Positions 1-5,696 of a DNA stretch of 8,900 bases are shown piece after piece (position 1 is the stretch's first letter; each line of letters starts with the position of its first letter). Position numbers and translations under genes: made by a program. The DNA comes from an uncultured Collinsella sp. (GTDB lineage: Bacteria > Actinomycetota > Coriobacteriia > Coriobacteriales > Coriobacteriaceae), in NCBI GenBank assembly GCA_900550205.1, contig URRJ01000078.1, positions 1 through 8,900 on the forward strand. The letters are read 5' to 3'. Below the pieces are notes generated by a model, which saw only the letters and a list, made by a program, of their open reading frames with translations, did not search any database and was not told the DNA's origin.

Positions 1-415
1 ACTCGATCACACCCATGTCGTGGCCGGGCGCACGGCGCACCGCTACGCGGTCGCCCACGGCCGGCAACAGGACCTCGTCCTCGCCGCGCGACTTAGCAAA
101 TCCTACGGCGTGCTCGGCACGGAACGTATCAGTGGCAGTCGCCACCAGTGGAAACCCGCGGTCCAGGCGCACCACGGCGCCCAGCTGCATCTGCTCTGGC
201 TGCTCGGCTTGCGCGCAAAAATCATCGAAGGCTGCCTGCTGGGCGGCATCGACCGGCAGATCGTCGAACGCCGGAACATCCCGCAACGCATCGAGCCCCG
301 GTACGCTCGCCAACAACTCCTCGGCAGATGCGGGGGCTTCGGTCGCAAGCTTCCGACGACGATCACGCTTAGCCCGCGCCCCCGTCGTCTTTTTCTTCGC
401 CTTAGCCTTAGCCAC
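1..415 (-). CDS. rsgA: RsgA (EngC/YjeQ) ribosome small-subunit GTPase, N-terminal part, cut by the window edge
   Basis: RsgA is a circularly permuted GTPase that acts in late 30S ribosome maturation. Only the first 138 residues lie in the window. The start is a GTG at 413-415, with a GGAGG at 421-425 five bases upstream; no other in-frame start lies just upstream. Residues 1-25 are rich in Lys and Arg, residues 30-75 are acidic and Ala-rich, and from about residue 77 the sequence reads as the RsgA OB-fold: LGAVVRLDRGFPLVA, then FRAEHAVGFAKS, then PAVGDRVAVRR and GHDMGVIE. That last run normally leads into the linker before the G domain. The G domain itself (permuted G4-G1-G3 motifs) is outside the window, so the call rests on the OB domain only. 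The roughly 75-residue extension before the OB-fold is longer than in E. coli RsgA. Other OB-fold proteins are possible but fit less well. Confidence 0.75.
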   Translation of the reverse strand, partial: MAKAKAKKKTTGARAKRDRRRKLATEAPASAEELLASVPGLDALRDVPAFDDLPVDAAQQAAFDDFCAQAEQPEQMQLGAVVRLDRGFPLVATATDTFRAEHAVGFAKSRGEDEVLLPAVGDRVAVRRAPGHDMGVIE

Positions 416-453
416 AAACGCCTCCCAGCACCCAAAATCACAACTGAGCAGGT

Positions 454-483
454 ATTTTAAATCAAAAAGAGCTGGCCGGGCAA
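454..483 (-). promoter_or_regulatory. Candidate sigma-70 promoter for rsgA
   Basis: On the minus strand a TAAAAT (454-459, 5 of 6 to consensus) lies 18 bases downstream of TTGCCC (478-483, 4 of 6). Transcription would begin near 447, about 30 bases before the rsgA GTG. The -35 box sits in the tail of the terminator region of the upstream ATPase gene, so the two signals are interleaved. This is pattern-based only. Confidence 0.35.
459..475. repeat. Copy of the terminator tail, direct repeat with 490-506
   Basis: Positions 459-475 repeat 490-506 with a single difference: AAATCAAAAAGAGC, then T or C, then GG on the plus strand. The first copy lacks the strong stem. A short GGGC/GCCC hairpin (about 478-488) precedes its T tract on the minus strand, so this may be the remnant of a tandem backup terminator. 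Confidence 0.5.
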
Positions 484-489
484 AGCCCC

Positions 490-529
490 AAATCAAAAAG
501 AGCCGGTCGAGCAAACGCTCGACCGGCTC
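490..529 (-). terminator. Strong intrinsic terminator behind the Ca2+-ATPase gene
   Basis: Positions 500-512 and 517-529 form a perfect 13-bp GC-rich stem with a 4-base loop. Read on the minus strand, the stem runs straight into five Ts and then GATTT (490-499). On the plus strand there is no T tract, so it works in the minus direction only. It lies about 160 bases past the ATPase stop codon and isolates that gene from rsgA. Confidence 0.85.
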
Positions 530-589
530 ACACACTTTCCCCCAGCCCCTTATCATCCGCGCGGGAGAAAAGCCAGCAAGGATACCGTA

Positions 590-678
590 GGGCCCGCCCC
601 GGGAGTGTTTTCTTCTGAGCGATCCCGCAGCGCGAAGCGCGAGGACCAGCGAAGAAGAAAACACGCAGGGGCGGGCCC
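590..678. repeat. 89-nt imperfect palindrome just downstream of the Ca2+-ATPase gene
   Basis: The left arm (590-616) and right arm (653-678) pair as an 11-bp GC stem (GGGCCCGCCCC), a small asymmetric internal loop, and a 12-bp stem (GTGTTTTCTTCT with its complement). The interior 617-652 can fold further through GATCC/GGACC and a GCGC-GAA-GCGC hairpin. Neither outer edge is followed by a T tract, so it is not a canonical terminator. It would lie in the 3' untranslated part of the ATPase transcript. Its size and shape suit an interspersed palindromic (REP- or MITE-like) element, but copy number cannot be judged from one window. Confidence 0.65.
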
Positions 679-690
679 GGACAGGTTAAC

Positions 691-3372
691 TTACTCCTTC
701 TCGACCGCGCGCATGATCGCCTTGTAGATCTCCATCAGCGGAATGATCAGGAAGGCAAGGACCAGCGCGGCGACAACGCCCTTGAGCTCAAGCGTCACGG
801 GGCCAAAGAACATCTCGGCAAGCGTCGGCTGCACGGTTACGATCACCGTCAGCACCAGCGCCAGCGCGGCAGAGGCCCACAGCCACATGTTCTGCTTCTT
901 CATCTTGAACAGCGACGTGCGACGGCTGCGCATATTGAAGCAGTGGAAGATCTCGACCATGTTGAGCGTGATGAACGCCATCATCACGCCTTCCTCGTCA
1001 GCATTGCCGGCGATCATATCGGCGATGTGGATGTAGCCCATGTCAAAGTACACGCCCACAAAGAAGCTCGCCAGCACCAGCACGGTAATGATCAGGCCCT
1101 GGACAACGCAGTCCAGGCCCATATTGCCGGCAAAAACACCGTCCTTGGCGTTGCGCGGCTTGCGCTTCATGATGTCGCCCTCGGCGTCTTCCATGCCCAG
1201 CGCGAGCGCGGGGAAGCAGTCGGTAACCAGGTTCACCCACAGCAGCTGCACCGGTTGGAAGATGGTAAAGCCGATAAGCGTAGCGATAAACACCGAGAAC
1301 ACCTCGGCAAGGTTGGCCGAAAGCAGGAACTGGATGACCTTGCGGATGTTGTCGTAGATGCGACGGCCCTCTTCGCAAGCACCGATGATGGTGGCGAAGT
1401 TGTCGTCGGCGAGCACCATGTCGGCAACGTTCTTGGTAACGTCGGTGCCGGTGATGCCCATGCCCACGCCGATGTCGGCGCGTTTGATGGACGGGGCGTC
1501 GTTGACGCCGTCGCCCGTCATGGCCACGATCTGGTCGCGCGACTTCCAAGCCTCGACGATGCGGGTCTTGTGCTCGGGCTGGACACGGGCGTACACGCCG
1601 TAATCCTCAATGTGCGCGTCGAGCTCCTCGTCGCTCATGCGGTCGAGGTCGGCACCGGTGATAGCCTGACTGCGATCGGCGACGATGCCCAGCTGCTTGG
1701 CGATGGCCACGGCGGTGTCGATGTGGTCGCCCGTAATCATGACAGTGCGGATGCCGGCGTCGTGCGCCTCGCGGATAGCGTCGGCCACCTCGGGACGGAC
1801 CGGGTCGATCATGCCGGACAGGCCGCAGAAAACCAGGTCATGCTCGAGCGCAGCGGGGCTGCAGTCGGCGGGAACCTCGGTGTAGGTGCGGCTCGCCAGC
1901 GCCAGCACGCGCAGGGCCTCGTCGGCCATGGCCTTGTTAGCTGCCACGAGCTCGGCGCGGCGCTCCTCAGTCAGCGGAACGACCTTCTCACCATCATAGA
2001 TATGGGTGCACAGGCCAATCACCACGTCGGGCGCGCCCTTGGTGTACTGCTCATACTCGCCGTCCAGGGTCTCGACGACCACGGACATCATCTTACGGCC
2101 CGAGTCGAACGGGGCCTCGCCCACGCGCGGGTGCTCGGCAGTCAGGCCAGTAAGACCAGCCTTGCCGGCATCATTGACGAGTGCACACTCGGTCGGCTCG
2201 CCCACGGCCTCGCCCAGCTCCTCGTCCCACTGGGCATCGGAGCACAGCGCCATGCCGGCCAGGAACTTCTCCTTGGGCGCAGCGAGCTCGTGCTTGACGA
2301 CGGTCATCTTGTTCTGGGTAAGCGTGCCGGTCTTGTCGGAGCAGATGGTCTGCGTGCAGCCGAGAGTCTCGACGGCAGAGAGCTTGCGGATGATTGCCTG
2401 GCGCTTGGCCATCTTGGTCACGCCAAGCGAAAGCACGATGGTCACGACAGCGACCAGACCCTCGGGGATGGCAGCGACGGCGAGCGAGACGGCGACCATA
2501 AAGGTGTCGAGCAGGGCAGTCGGGTCGGTAAGGACGTTGCCCACGCCGTGGCGGACGATGTCGACGCCAAAGATCACGACGCAGATGACGATCACCATAA
2601 TGGTGAGGATACGGCTGAGCTCGGCGAGCTTCACCTGCAGCGGCGTGAGCTCTTCCTTGGCCTCGGCCAGGGCACCGGCGATCTTGCCCATCTCGGTATC
2701 CATGCCGGTGCCGACCACGACAGCGCGGCCACGGCCGTACACAACGGTGGAGCCCATGTAGCACATGTTCTTGCGGTCGCCGAGCGGCACATCATCGGTG
2801 CCCGCGGCAAGCTCGATCACGTTGGCGTGCTTCTCGACCGGCACGGACTCGCCGGTGAGTGCAGCCTCTTCGATCTTCATCGTGGCGCTCTCAAGTACGC
2901 GGCAGTCGGCCGGGACGGAGTCGCCCGCCTCGAGCATGATCACGTCGCCGGGCACGAGCTCGGCGCTCGGCAGGTGCACGAGTTTGCCGTCGCGCAGCAC
3001 CTTGGACTGCGCCGCGCTCATCTCCTGCAGGGCCTCGAGGGCCTCCTCGCTTTTAGCCTCCTGGACCACGCCCAGCACCGAGTTGACGATAACGACGAAC
3101 ATGATGATGGCGACATCGGCAAAGTCCGCCTCGCCCTTGACCATGCCCGTGAGCGCGCTGATAACCGCGGCCGCGATCAGCATGATGACCATGGGGTCTG
3201 CCATCTGCTCAAAGAAGCGCTTCCACAGCGGTGTCTTCTCGGCTTCCTCAAGCTTGTTAGGGCCTGTCTTGGCAAGACGCGACGACGCCTCGCCGGTGCT
3301 CAGGCCGAGGTTCTCATCGACACCTTGGTCGCTGAGCACCTCCGCCGCGGCGGACAGGTATTCCTTTTGCAT
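691..3372 (-). CDS. Type IIA P-type Ca2+-transporting ATPase (SERCA/PMR1-like)
   Basis: An 893-residue cation pump that exports Ca2+ from the cytoplasm at the cost of ATP; the length is full for bacterial type IIA enzymes. The ATG at 3370-3372 has an AGGAGG nine bases upstream. Domain landmarks run in family order: N-terminal cation-ATPase region (1-55), M1-M2 (about 58-104), actuator loop TGES (173-176), M4 with PEGL (303-306), the phosphorylation site DKTGT with Asp346, KGAPD (445-449), TGDH (547-550), the hinge TGDGVND (619-625), and M5-M10 (about 680-888). Calcium ligands known from SERCA have counterparts: Glu304 (M4), Asn687 and Glu690 (M5), Asn714, Thr717 and Asp718 (M6), and Glu807 (M8). 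Ca2+ is therefore favoured over Na+/K+ or H+. The gene is probably monocistronic, bounded downstream by the terminator at 490-529. Mn2+ as an extra substrate, as in PMR1, cannot be excluded. Confidence 0.95.
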   Translation of the reverse strand: MQKEYLSAAAEVLSDQGVDENLGLSTGEASSRLAKTGPNKLEEAEKTPLWKRFFEQMADPMVIMLIAAAVISALTGMVKGEADFADVAIIMFVVIVNSVLGVVQEAKSEEALEALQEMSAAQSKVLRDGKLVHLPSAELVPGDVIMLEAGDSVPADCRVLESATMKIEEAALTGESVPVEKHANVIELAAGTDDVPLGDRKNMCYMGSTVVYGRGRAVVVGTGMDTEMGKIAGALAEAKEELTPLQVKLAELSRILTIMVIVICVVIFGVDIVRHGVGNVLTDPTALLDTFMVAVSLAVAAIPEGLVAVVTIVLSLGVTKMAKRQAIIRKLSAVETLGCTQTICSDKTGTLTQNKMTVVKHELAAPKEKFLAGMALCSDAQWDEELGEAVGEPTECALVNDAGKAGLTGLTAEHPRVGEAPFDSGRKMMSVVVETLDGEYEQYTKGAPDVVIGLCTHIYDGEKVVPLTEERRAELVAANKAMADEALRVLALASRTYTEVPADCSPAALEHDLVFCGLSGMIDPVRPEVADAIREAHDAGIRTVMITGDHIDTAVAIAKQLGIVADRSQAITGADLDRMSDEELDAHIEDYGVYARVQPEHKTRIVEAWKSRDQIVAMTGDGVNDAPSIKRADIGVGMGITGTDVTKNVADMVLADDNFATIIGACEEGRRIYDNIRKVIQFLLSANLAEVFSVFIATLIGFTIFQPVQLLWVNLVTDCFPALALGMEDAEGDIMKRKPRNAKDGVFAGNMGLDCVVQGLIITVLVLASFFVGVYFDMGYIHIADMIAGNADEEGVMMAFITLNMVEIFHCFNMRSRRTSLFKMKKQNMWLWASAALALVLTVIVTVQPTLAEMFFGPVTLELKGVVAALVLAFLIIPLMEIYKAIMRAVEKE

Positions 3373-3382
3373 ATAGAGTCCC

Positions 3383-3436
3383 CTCCTGGGATTCGGGCCA
3401 CTCAGCAGATTGATGCCCGATCATAATTCCCAGGAG
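3383..3436 (-). promoter_or_regulatory. Leader hairpin overlapping the ATPase ribosome binding site
   Basis: In the ATPase mRNA a CTCCTGGGA (3428-3436) is perfectly complementary to TCCCAGGAG (3383-3391), which overlaps five of the six bases of the AGGAGG ribosome binding site (3382-3387). A second 5-bp CGGGC/GCCCG pairing lies inside the loop. The folded form would hide the ribosome binding site. The pairing is directly visible; a regulatory function is inference. I do not see the conserved loops of the yybP-ykoY manganese riboswitch, which sometimes precedes such pumps. Confidence 0.45.
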
Positions 3437-3451
3437 AAGGGCAAGGGCTCA

Positions 3452-3480
3452 TCAAGGCTGCCGTGCTGAGCGGCAGTTGA
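3452..3480 (-). promoter_or_regulatory. Second hairpin in the ATPase leader
   Basis: CTGCCG and CGGCAG (3458-3463 and 3471-3476) form a 6-bp stem with a 7-base loop. It is extended by TCAA/TTGA across a 2-base bulge. If transcription starts near 3484 this is the first structure in the ATPase mRNA, upstream of the hairpin over the ribosome binding site. It has no T tract on either side, so it is not a terminator. Confidence 0.35.
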
Positions 3481-3490
3481 TAGTGGAGCT

Positions 3491-3520
3491 ATGGTACCCC
3501 AAAGCGGCGGGTCTAGCCAA
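3491..3520 (-). promoter_or_regulatory. Weak candidate promoter for the Ca2+-ATPase gene
   Basis: On the minus strand TTGGCT (3515-3520) and TACCAT (3491-3496) are 18 bases apart, each 4 of 6 to the sigma-70 consensus. A start near 3484 would give a leader of about 110 bases holding both hairpins. Other start sites in 3490-3600 are equally possible. Confidence 0.25.
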
Positions 3521-3719
3521 AACAATCCATTTGGAAATAGGGTCCATTCGCAACGATGCAGACCGTATGATGTTCAACATTGATAAAACGTTTTTTCTTC
3601 AGCGCATCATCAAACTGAAATATCGCCCAGATAGCAGCGGTTAGAACGGTTGGTAAAGTTTTTGCATATACCGTTTTTTCGCAAAAAATGAACTTCTAAT
3701 TCGGCATACGGTCGATTTT
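3521..3719. other. AT-rich part of the divergent intergenic region, no gene seen
   Basis: The stretch between the ATPase and pyruvate kinase signals is much richer in A and T than the flanking genes. It has repeated A/T tracts at about 3583-3598, 3674-3688 (six Ts, CGC, six As) and 3715-3721. Such phased tracts often bend DNA or act as UP elements for RNA polymerase. Copies of an ATACGGTC-like motif occur at 3561-3568 (inverted) and 3706-3713. I find no convincing small ORF or RNA gene here. Confidence 0.5.
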
Positions 3720-3750
3720 TTGGGGTATTCGGTCGGCATTTCGTTATAAT
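3720..3750 (+). promoter_or_regulatory. Promoter of pyruvate kinase
   Basis: A perfect TATAAT stands at 3745-3750, so transcription should start near 3757, giving a leader of about 57 bases. The best -35 match is a poor TTGGGG at 3720-3725 with a long 19-base spacer. This suggests help from the upstream T tracts or from an activator. Two near-identical 9-mers, ATACGGTCG (3706-3714) and ATTCGGTCG (3727-3735), lie just upstream, 21 bases apart. Confidence 0.7.
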
Positions 3751-3813
3751 CATCTCAGTTTTATTTCTTATGGTTTATCTATCAGCGCAAGACGATGTCA
3801 GATGGAGGTCTGA

Positions 3814-5274
3814 ATGTACAAGCGCACCAAGATTGTATGCACCATGGGTCCCGCCTGCGATAGCGACGAGACCATCCGCGAGATGATCAAGGCGGGCATG
3901 AACGTCGCCCGTTTTAACTTCTCGCACGGATCCTACGACGAGCACCACGGTCGCATCGAGCGCGTCCGTCGTATTTCCAAGGAGCTCGGTCTGCCCGTCG
4001 GCATCCTGCTCGACACCAAGGGCCCCGAGGTCCGCACCGGCCTTCTGGTCGACGGCAAGAAGGTTGCCGTCAAGACCGGCGATAAGATCGTCGTCACCGC
4101 TCAGCCCACGACCGAGGATTTCCACGGCACCGCTGAGCACATCTCCCTCGACTACCTGGCTCTGCCCTCCGAGGTCGAGAAGGGCTCCCTTATCCTGATC
4201 GACGACGGCCTGGTTGCCCTCGAGGTCGAGTCCGTCAGCGGCCAGGACATGACCTGCGTCGTTAAGAACGACGGCCTGATCGGCGAGCGCAAGGGCGTCA
4301 ACATGCCCAACGTCAACATCTCGCTGCCCGCCATCACCGAGCGCGATCGTCAGGACATCCTCTTTGGCCTGACCGAGAACATCGACTACATCGCCGCTTC
4401 CTTCATCCGTGACGGCGAGTCCGTCCGCGGCATCCGTAAGCTTTGCCGCGAGAACGGTGGCGAGCACGTGACGATCTTCCCGAAGATCGAGTGCGCTCTG
4501 GGCGTCGAGAACTTTGACGAGATCCTCGAGGCTTCCGACGGCATCATGGTCGCCCGTGGCGACCTGGGCATCGAGATCAAGCCCGAGCTCGTTCCCCACA
4601 TCCAGAAGGAGATCATCGCCAAGTGCAACGCGGCCTACAAGCCCGTCATCACCGCCACGCAGATGCTCGACTCCATGCAGCAGAACCCGCGCCCGACGCG
4701 CGCCGAGGTTGCCGACGTTGCTAACGCCATCTACGACGGCACCGACGCCGTTATGCTCTCTGGCGAGTCCGCTGCCGGTAAGTACCCGGTCGAGGCCGTC
4801 AAGATGCAGGCCAGCATTGCTCTCGAGACCGAGAAGTACCTCCCGGCCCACGCTCCGCTCGAGGTTCCGGCCGATGCTCACGGCACCCGCGTTGTCAACA
4901 ACGTTGTGGGTATGTCCGCTGTGAACATGGCCACCACCGTTGGCGCCAAGTGCATCACCGTACCGACGACCACCGGTCGTACCGCTCGTCTGATTTCGCA
5001 CTTCCGTCCCAACATGCCGATCTGCGCGTTCTCCCGCCACGAGTGGGCCGTCCAGCAGATGATCATGTACTGGGGCGTCATCCCGCACCAGGCCGAGATT
5101 ACCCAGGGCACCGTCAACGGCACGATCGTCAAGGCGATCGAGACCGCTAAGGAGCTCGGCTACGTCGAGGCCGGCGATTTGACCGTCGCTACCGCCGGCG
5201 ATCCCCGCATGAGCGTCCAGCTCGAGGACAAGGTCTCCTCGACCAACGTCGCTTACGTCGCTCAGGTGCGCTAA
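3814..5274 (+). CDS. pyk: Pyruvate kinase
   Basis: A 486-residue glycolytic enzyme that transfers phosphate from phosphoenolpyruvate to ADP, giving pyruvate and ATP in the cytoplasm. The ATG at 3814 follows a GGAGG (3804-3808) by five bases. Visible motifs: MGPAC (11-15), ARFNFSHG (32-39) with the Arg/Asn/Ser of the active site, DTKGPEVRTG (67-76), the signature IFPKIECALG (221-230) with catalytic Lys224 and metal ligand Glu226, ARGDLGIE (247-254) with Asp250, ATQMLDSM (281-288) and GTDAVMLSGESA (309-320). Residues 67-165 form the B domain. From about 355 on is the allosteric C-terminal domain, with TTTGRTARLISHFRP at 385-399. Glu72 in GPEVRTG is the residue found in K+-dependent enzymes, where K+-independent ones have Lys. 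There is no extra C-terminal PEP-utilizer domain of the Bacillus kind. Codon use is strongly biased, as expected for high expression. The gene stands alone between its own promoter and terminator. Confidence 0.98.
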   Translation: MYKRTKIVCTMGPACDSDETIREMIKAGMNVARFNFSHGSYDEHHGRIERVRRISKELGLPVGILLDTKGPEVRTGLLVDGKKVAVKTGDKIVVTAQPTTEDFHGTAEHISLDYLALPSEVEKGSLILIDDGLVALEVESVSGQDMTCVVKNDGLIGERKGVNMPNVNISLPAITERDRQDILFGLTENIDYIAASFIRDGESVRGIRKLCRENGGEHVTIFPKIECALGVENFDEILEASDGIMVARGDLGIEIKPELVPHIQKEIIAKCNAAYKPVITATQMLDSMQQNPRPTRAEVADVANAIYDGTDAVMLSGESAAGKYPVEAVKMQASIALETEKYLPAHAPLEVPADAHGTRVVNNVVGMSAVNMATTVGAKCITVPTTTGRTARLISHFRPNMPICAFSRHEWAVQQMIMYWGVIPHQAEITQGTVNGTIVKAIETAKELGYVEAGDLTVATAGDPRMSVQLEDKVSSTNVAYVAQVR

Positions 5275-5307
5275 ATCGCACTTGCAAGCAGATTTGCATT
5301 GCAAAGG

Positions 5308-5340
5308 ACCCGGAAGGCAAAGCCTTCCGGGTTCTTTTTC
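5308..5340 (+). terminator. Intrinsic terminator of pyruvate kinase
   Basis: An 11-bp perfect stem (5308-5318 with 5322-5332) closed by an AAA loop is followed by TCTTTTTC. It begins 33 bases after the pyk stop codon and points in the plus direction. No T-tract partner of similar quality is seen for the minus strand. Confidence 0.93.
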
Positions 5341-5499
5341 TGTGCCAATGCCGGCACACGGCAAAACACGCACTCATTTCTTTACCAAAAGCGCGAAATC
5401 CACCCTTCGAGGCCCAAAAAATAAAGCCTCAAGCGCTAAAAGTGTTCGCCCGGTGGCAAACCCACACCTTATCCGACGCTGCTGAATCGTTTTAGCAAG
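5341..5499. other. Intergenic stretch without a recognised gene
   Basis: Between the pyk terminator and the regulatory region of the next gene I see no supported coding sequence. A 100-codon open frame on the minus strand runs through here and across the inverted repeat at 5520-5643. It lacks family resemblance and is probably chance. A short GAGGC/GCCTC pairing near 5409-5430 is too weak to call. Confidence 0.45.
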
Positions 5500-5517
5500 A
5501 ACCAGATCGACCTGGTT
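5500..5517. promoter_or_regulatory. 18-bp near-perfect dyad, possible operator
   Basis: AACCAGATCGACCTGGTT reads almost the same on both strands (8 of 9 symmetric pairs, centred on TCGA). Such a dyad suits a dimeric DNA-binding regulator. It sits three bases before the left arm of the long inverted repeat. It could also be a weak plus-strand hairpin, since TTTTC follows. Confidence 0.35.
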
Positions 5518-5519
5518 TT

Positions 5520-5643
5520 CGGAAGTATGCGGCAAATTCCGAGACCTCCGAGCACGCCCTGTTTTTTCATAACAAAATGCCTGATAAACTAGGCTCAACA
5601 GCCAGGTCTGCTCATAGGGTTCAGATTTTGCCGCATACTTCCG
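5520..5643. repeat. 17-bp perfect inverted repeat bracketing the promoter of the nuclease-like gene
   Basis: CGGAAGTATGCGGCAAA at 5520-5536 recurs as its exact reverse complement at 5627-5643. Similarity continues inward, giving about 21 of 23 matching positions. The arms are 90 bases apart. Neither arm is itself palindromic, so each is a directional site. The pair could be two regulator-binding sites, the terminal repeats of a small 124-bp element, or an RNA stem if transcribed through. I see no obvious target-site duplication. Confidence 0.7.
5566..5590 (+). promoter_or_regulatory. Candidate extended -10 promoter of the nuclease-like gene
   Basis: TGATAAACT (5582-5590) is an extended -10 (TG, one base, TAAACT). 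It is preceded at the right distance only by a T tract near 5562-5567 that makes a poor -35. Transcription would start near 5597. The left repeat arm would then lie about 60-77 bases upstream and the right arm about 30-47 bases downstream of the start. Confidence 0.35.
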
Positions 5644-5696
5644 GATTGACGCTGGCATCGCACGGTCAAAAAGCACATTTCGACCAGGAGGACGTC

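Noticed and set aside
103..441. 112-codon Arg-rich open frame on the minus strand
   Set aside because: It lies in another frame of the same strand as rsgA. The rsgA frame has the GGAGG and recognisable OB-fold sequence; this one is a shadow.
590..678. Palindrome as a bidirectional terminator
   Set aside because: No T tract follows either outer arm, and a canonical terminator exists at 490-529.
3310..3424. Short upstream open frame (ATG at 3422-3424, minus) overlapping the ATPase start
   Set aside because: It has no ribosome binding site and reads into the ATPase in the wrong frame before stopping. The hairpin explains the conserved-looking bases better.
943..3426. 827-codon open frame on the plus strand opposite the Ca2+-ATPase
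   Set aside because: It mirrors the codon pattern of the ATPase, has an unnatural His/Asp/Gly-rich composition, no family motif and no ribosome binding site. It is a GC-bias shadow.
3373..3500. yybP-ykoY manganese riboswitch before the ATPase
   Set aside because: The position is right for this class, but the conserved GGGGAGUA-type loop and its partner are not visible.
3775..5373. 532-codon open frame on the minus strand opposite pyruvate kinase
   Set aside because: Asp/Gly/Leu-rich shadow of a strongly codon-biased gene, without any recognisable domain. It also runs through the pyk ribosome binding site and terminator.
5374..5676. 100-codon open frame on the minus strand in the gap before the nuclease-like gene
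   Set aside because: It crosses the inverted repeat and candidate promoter and shows no family resemblance. No ribosome binding site was identified.
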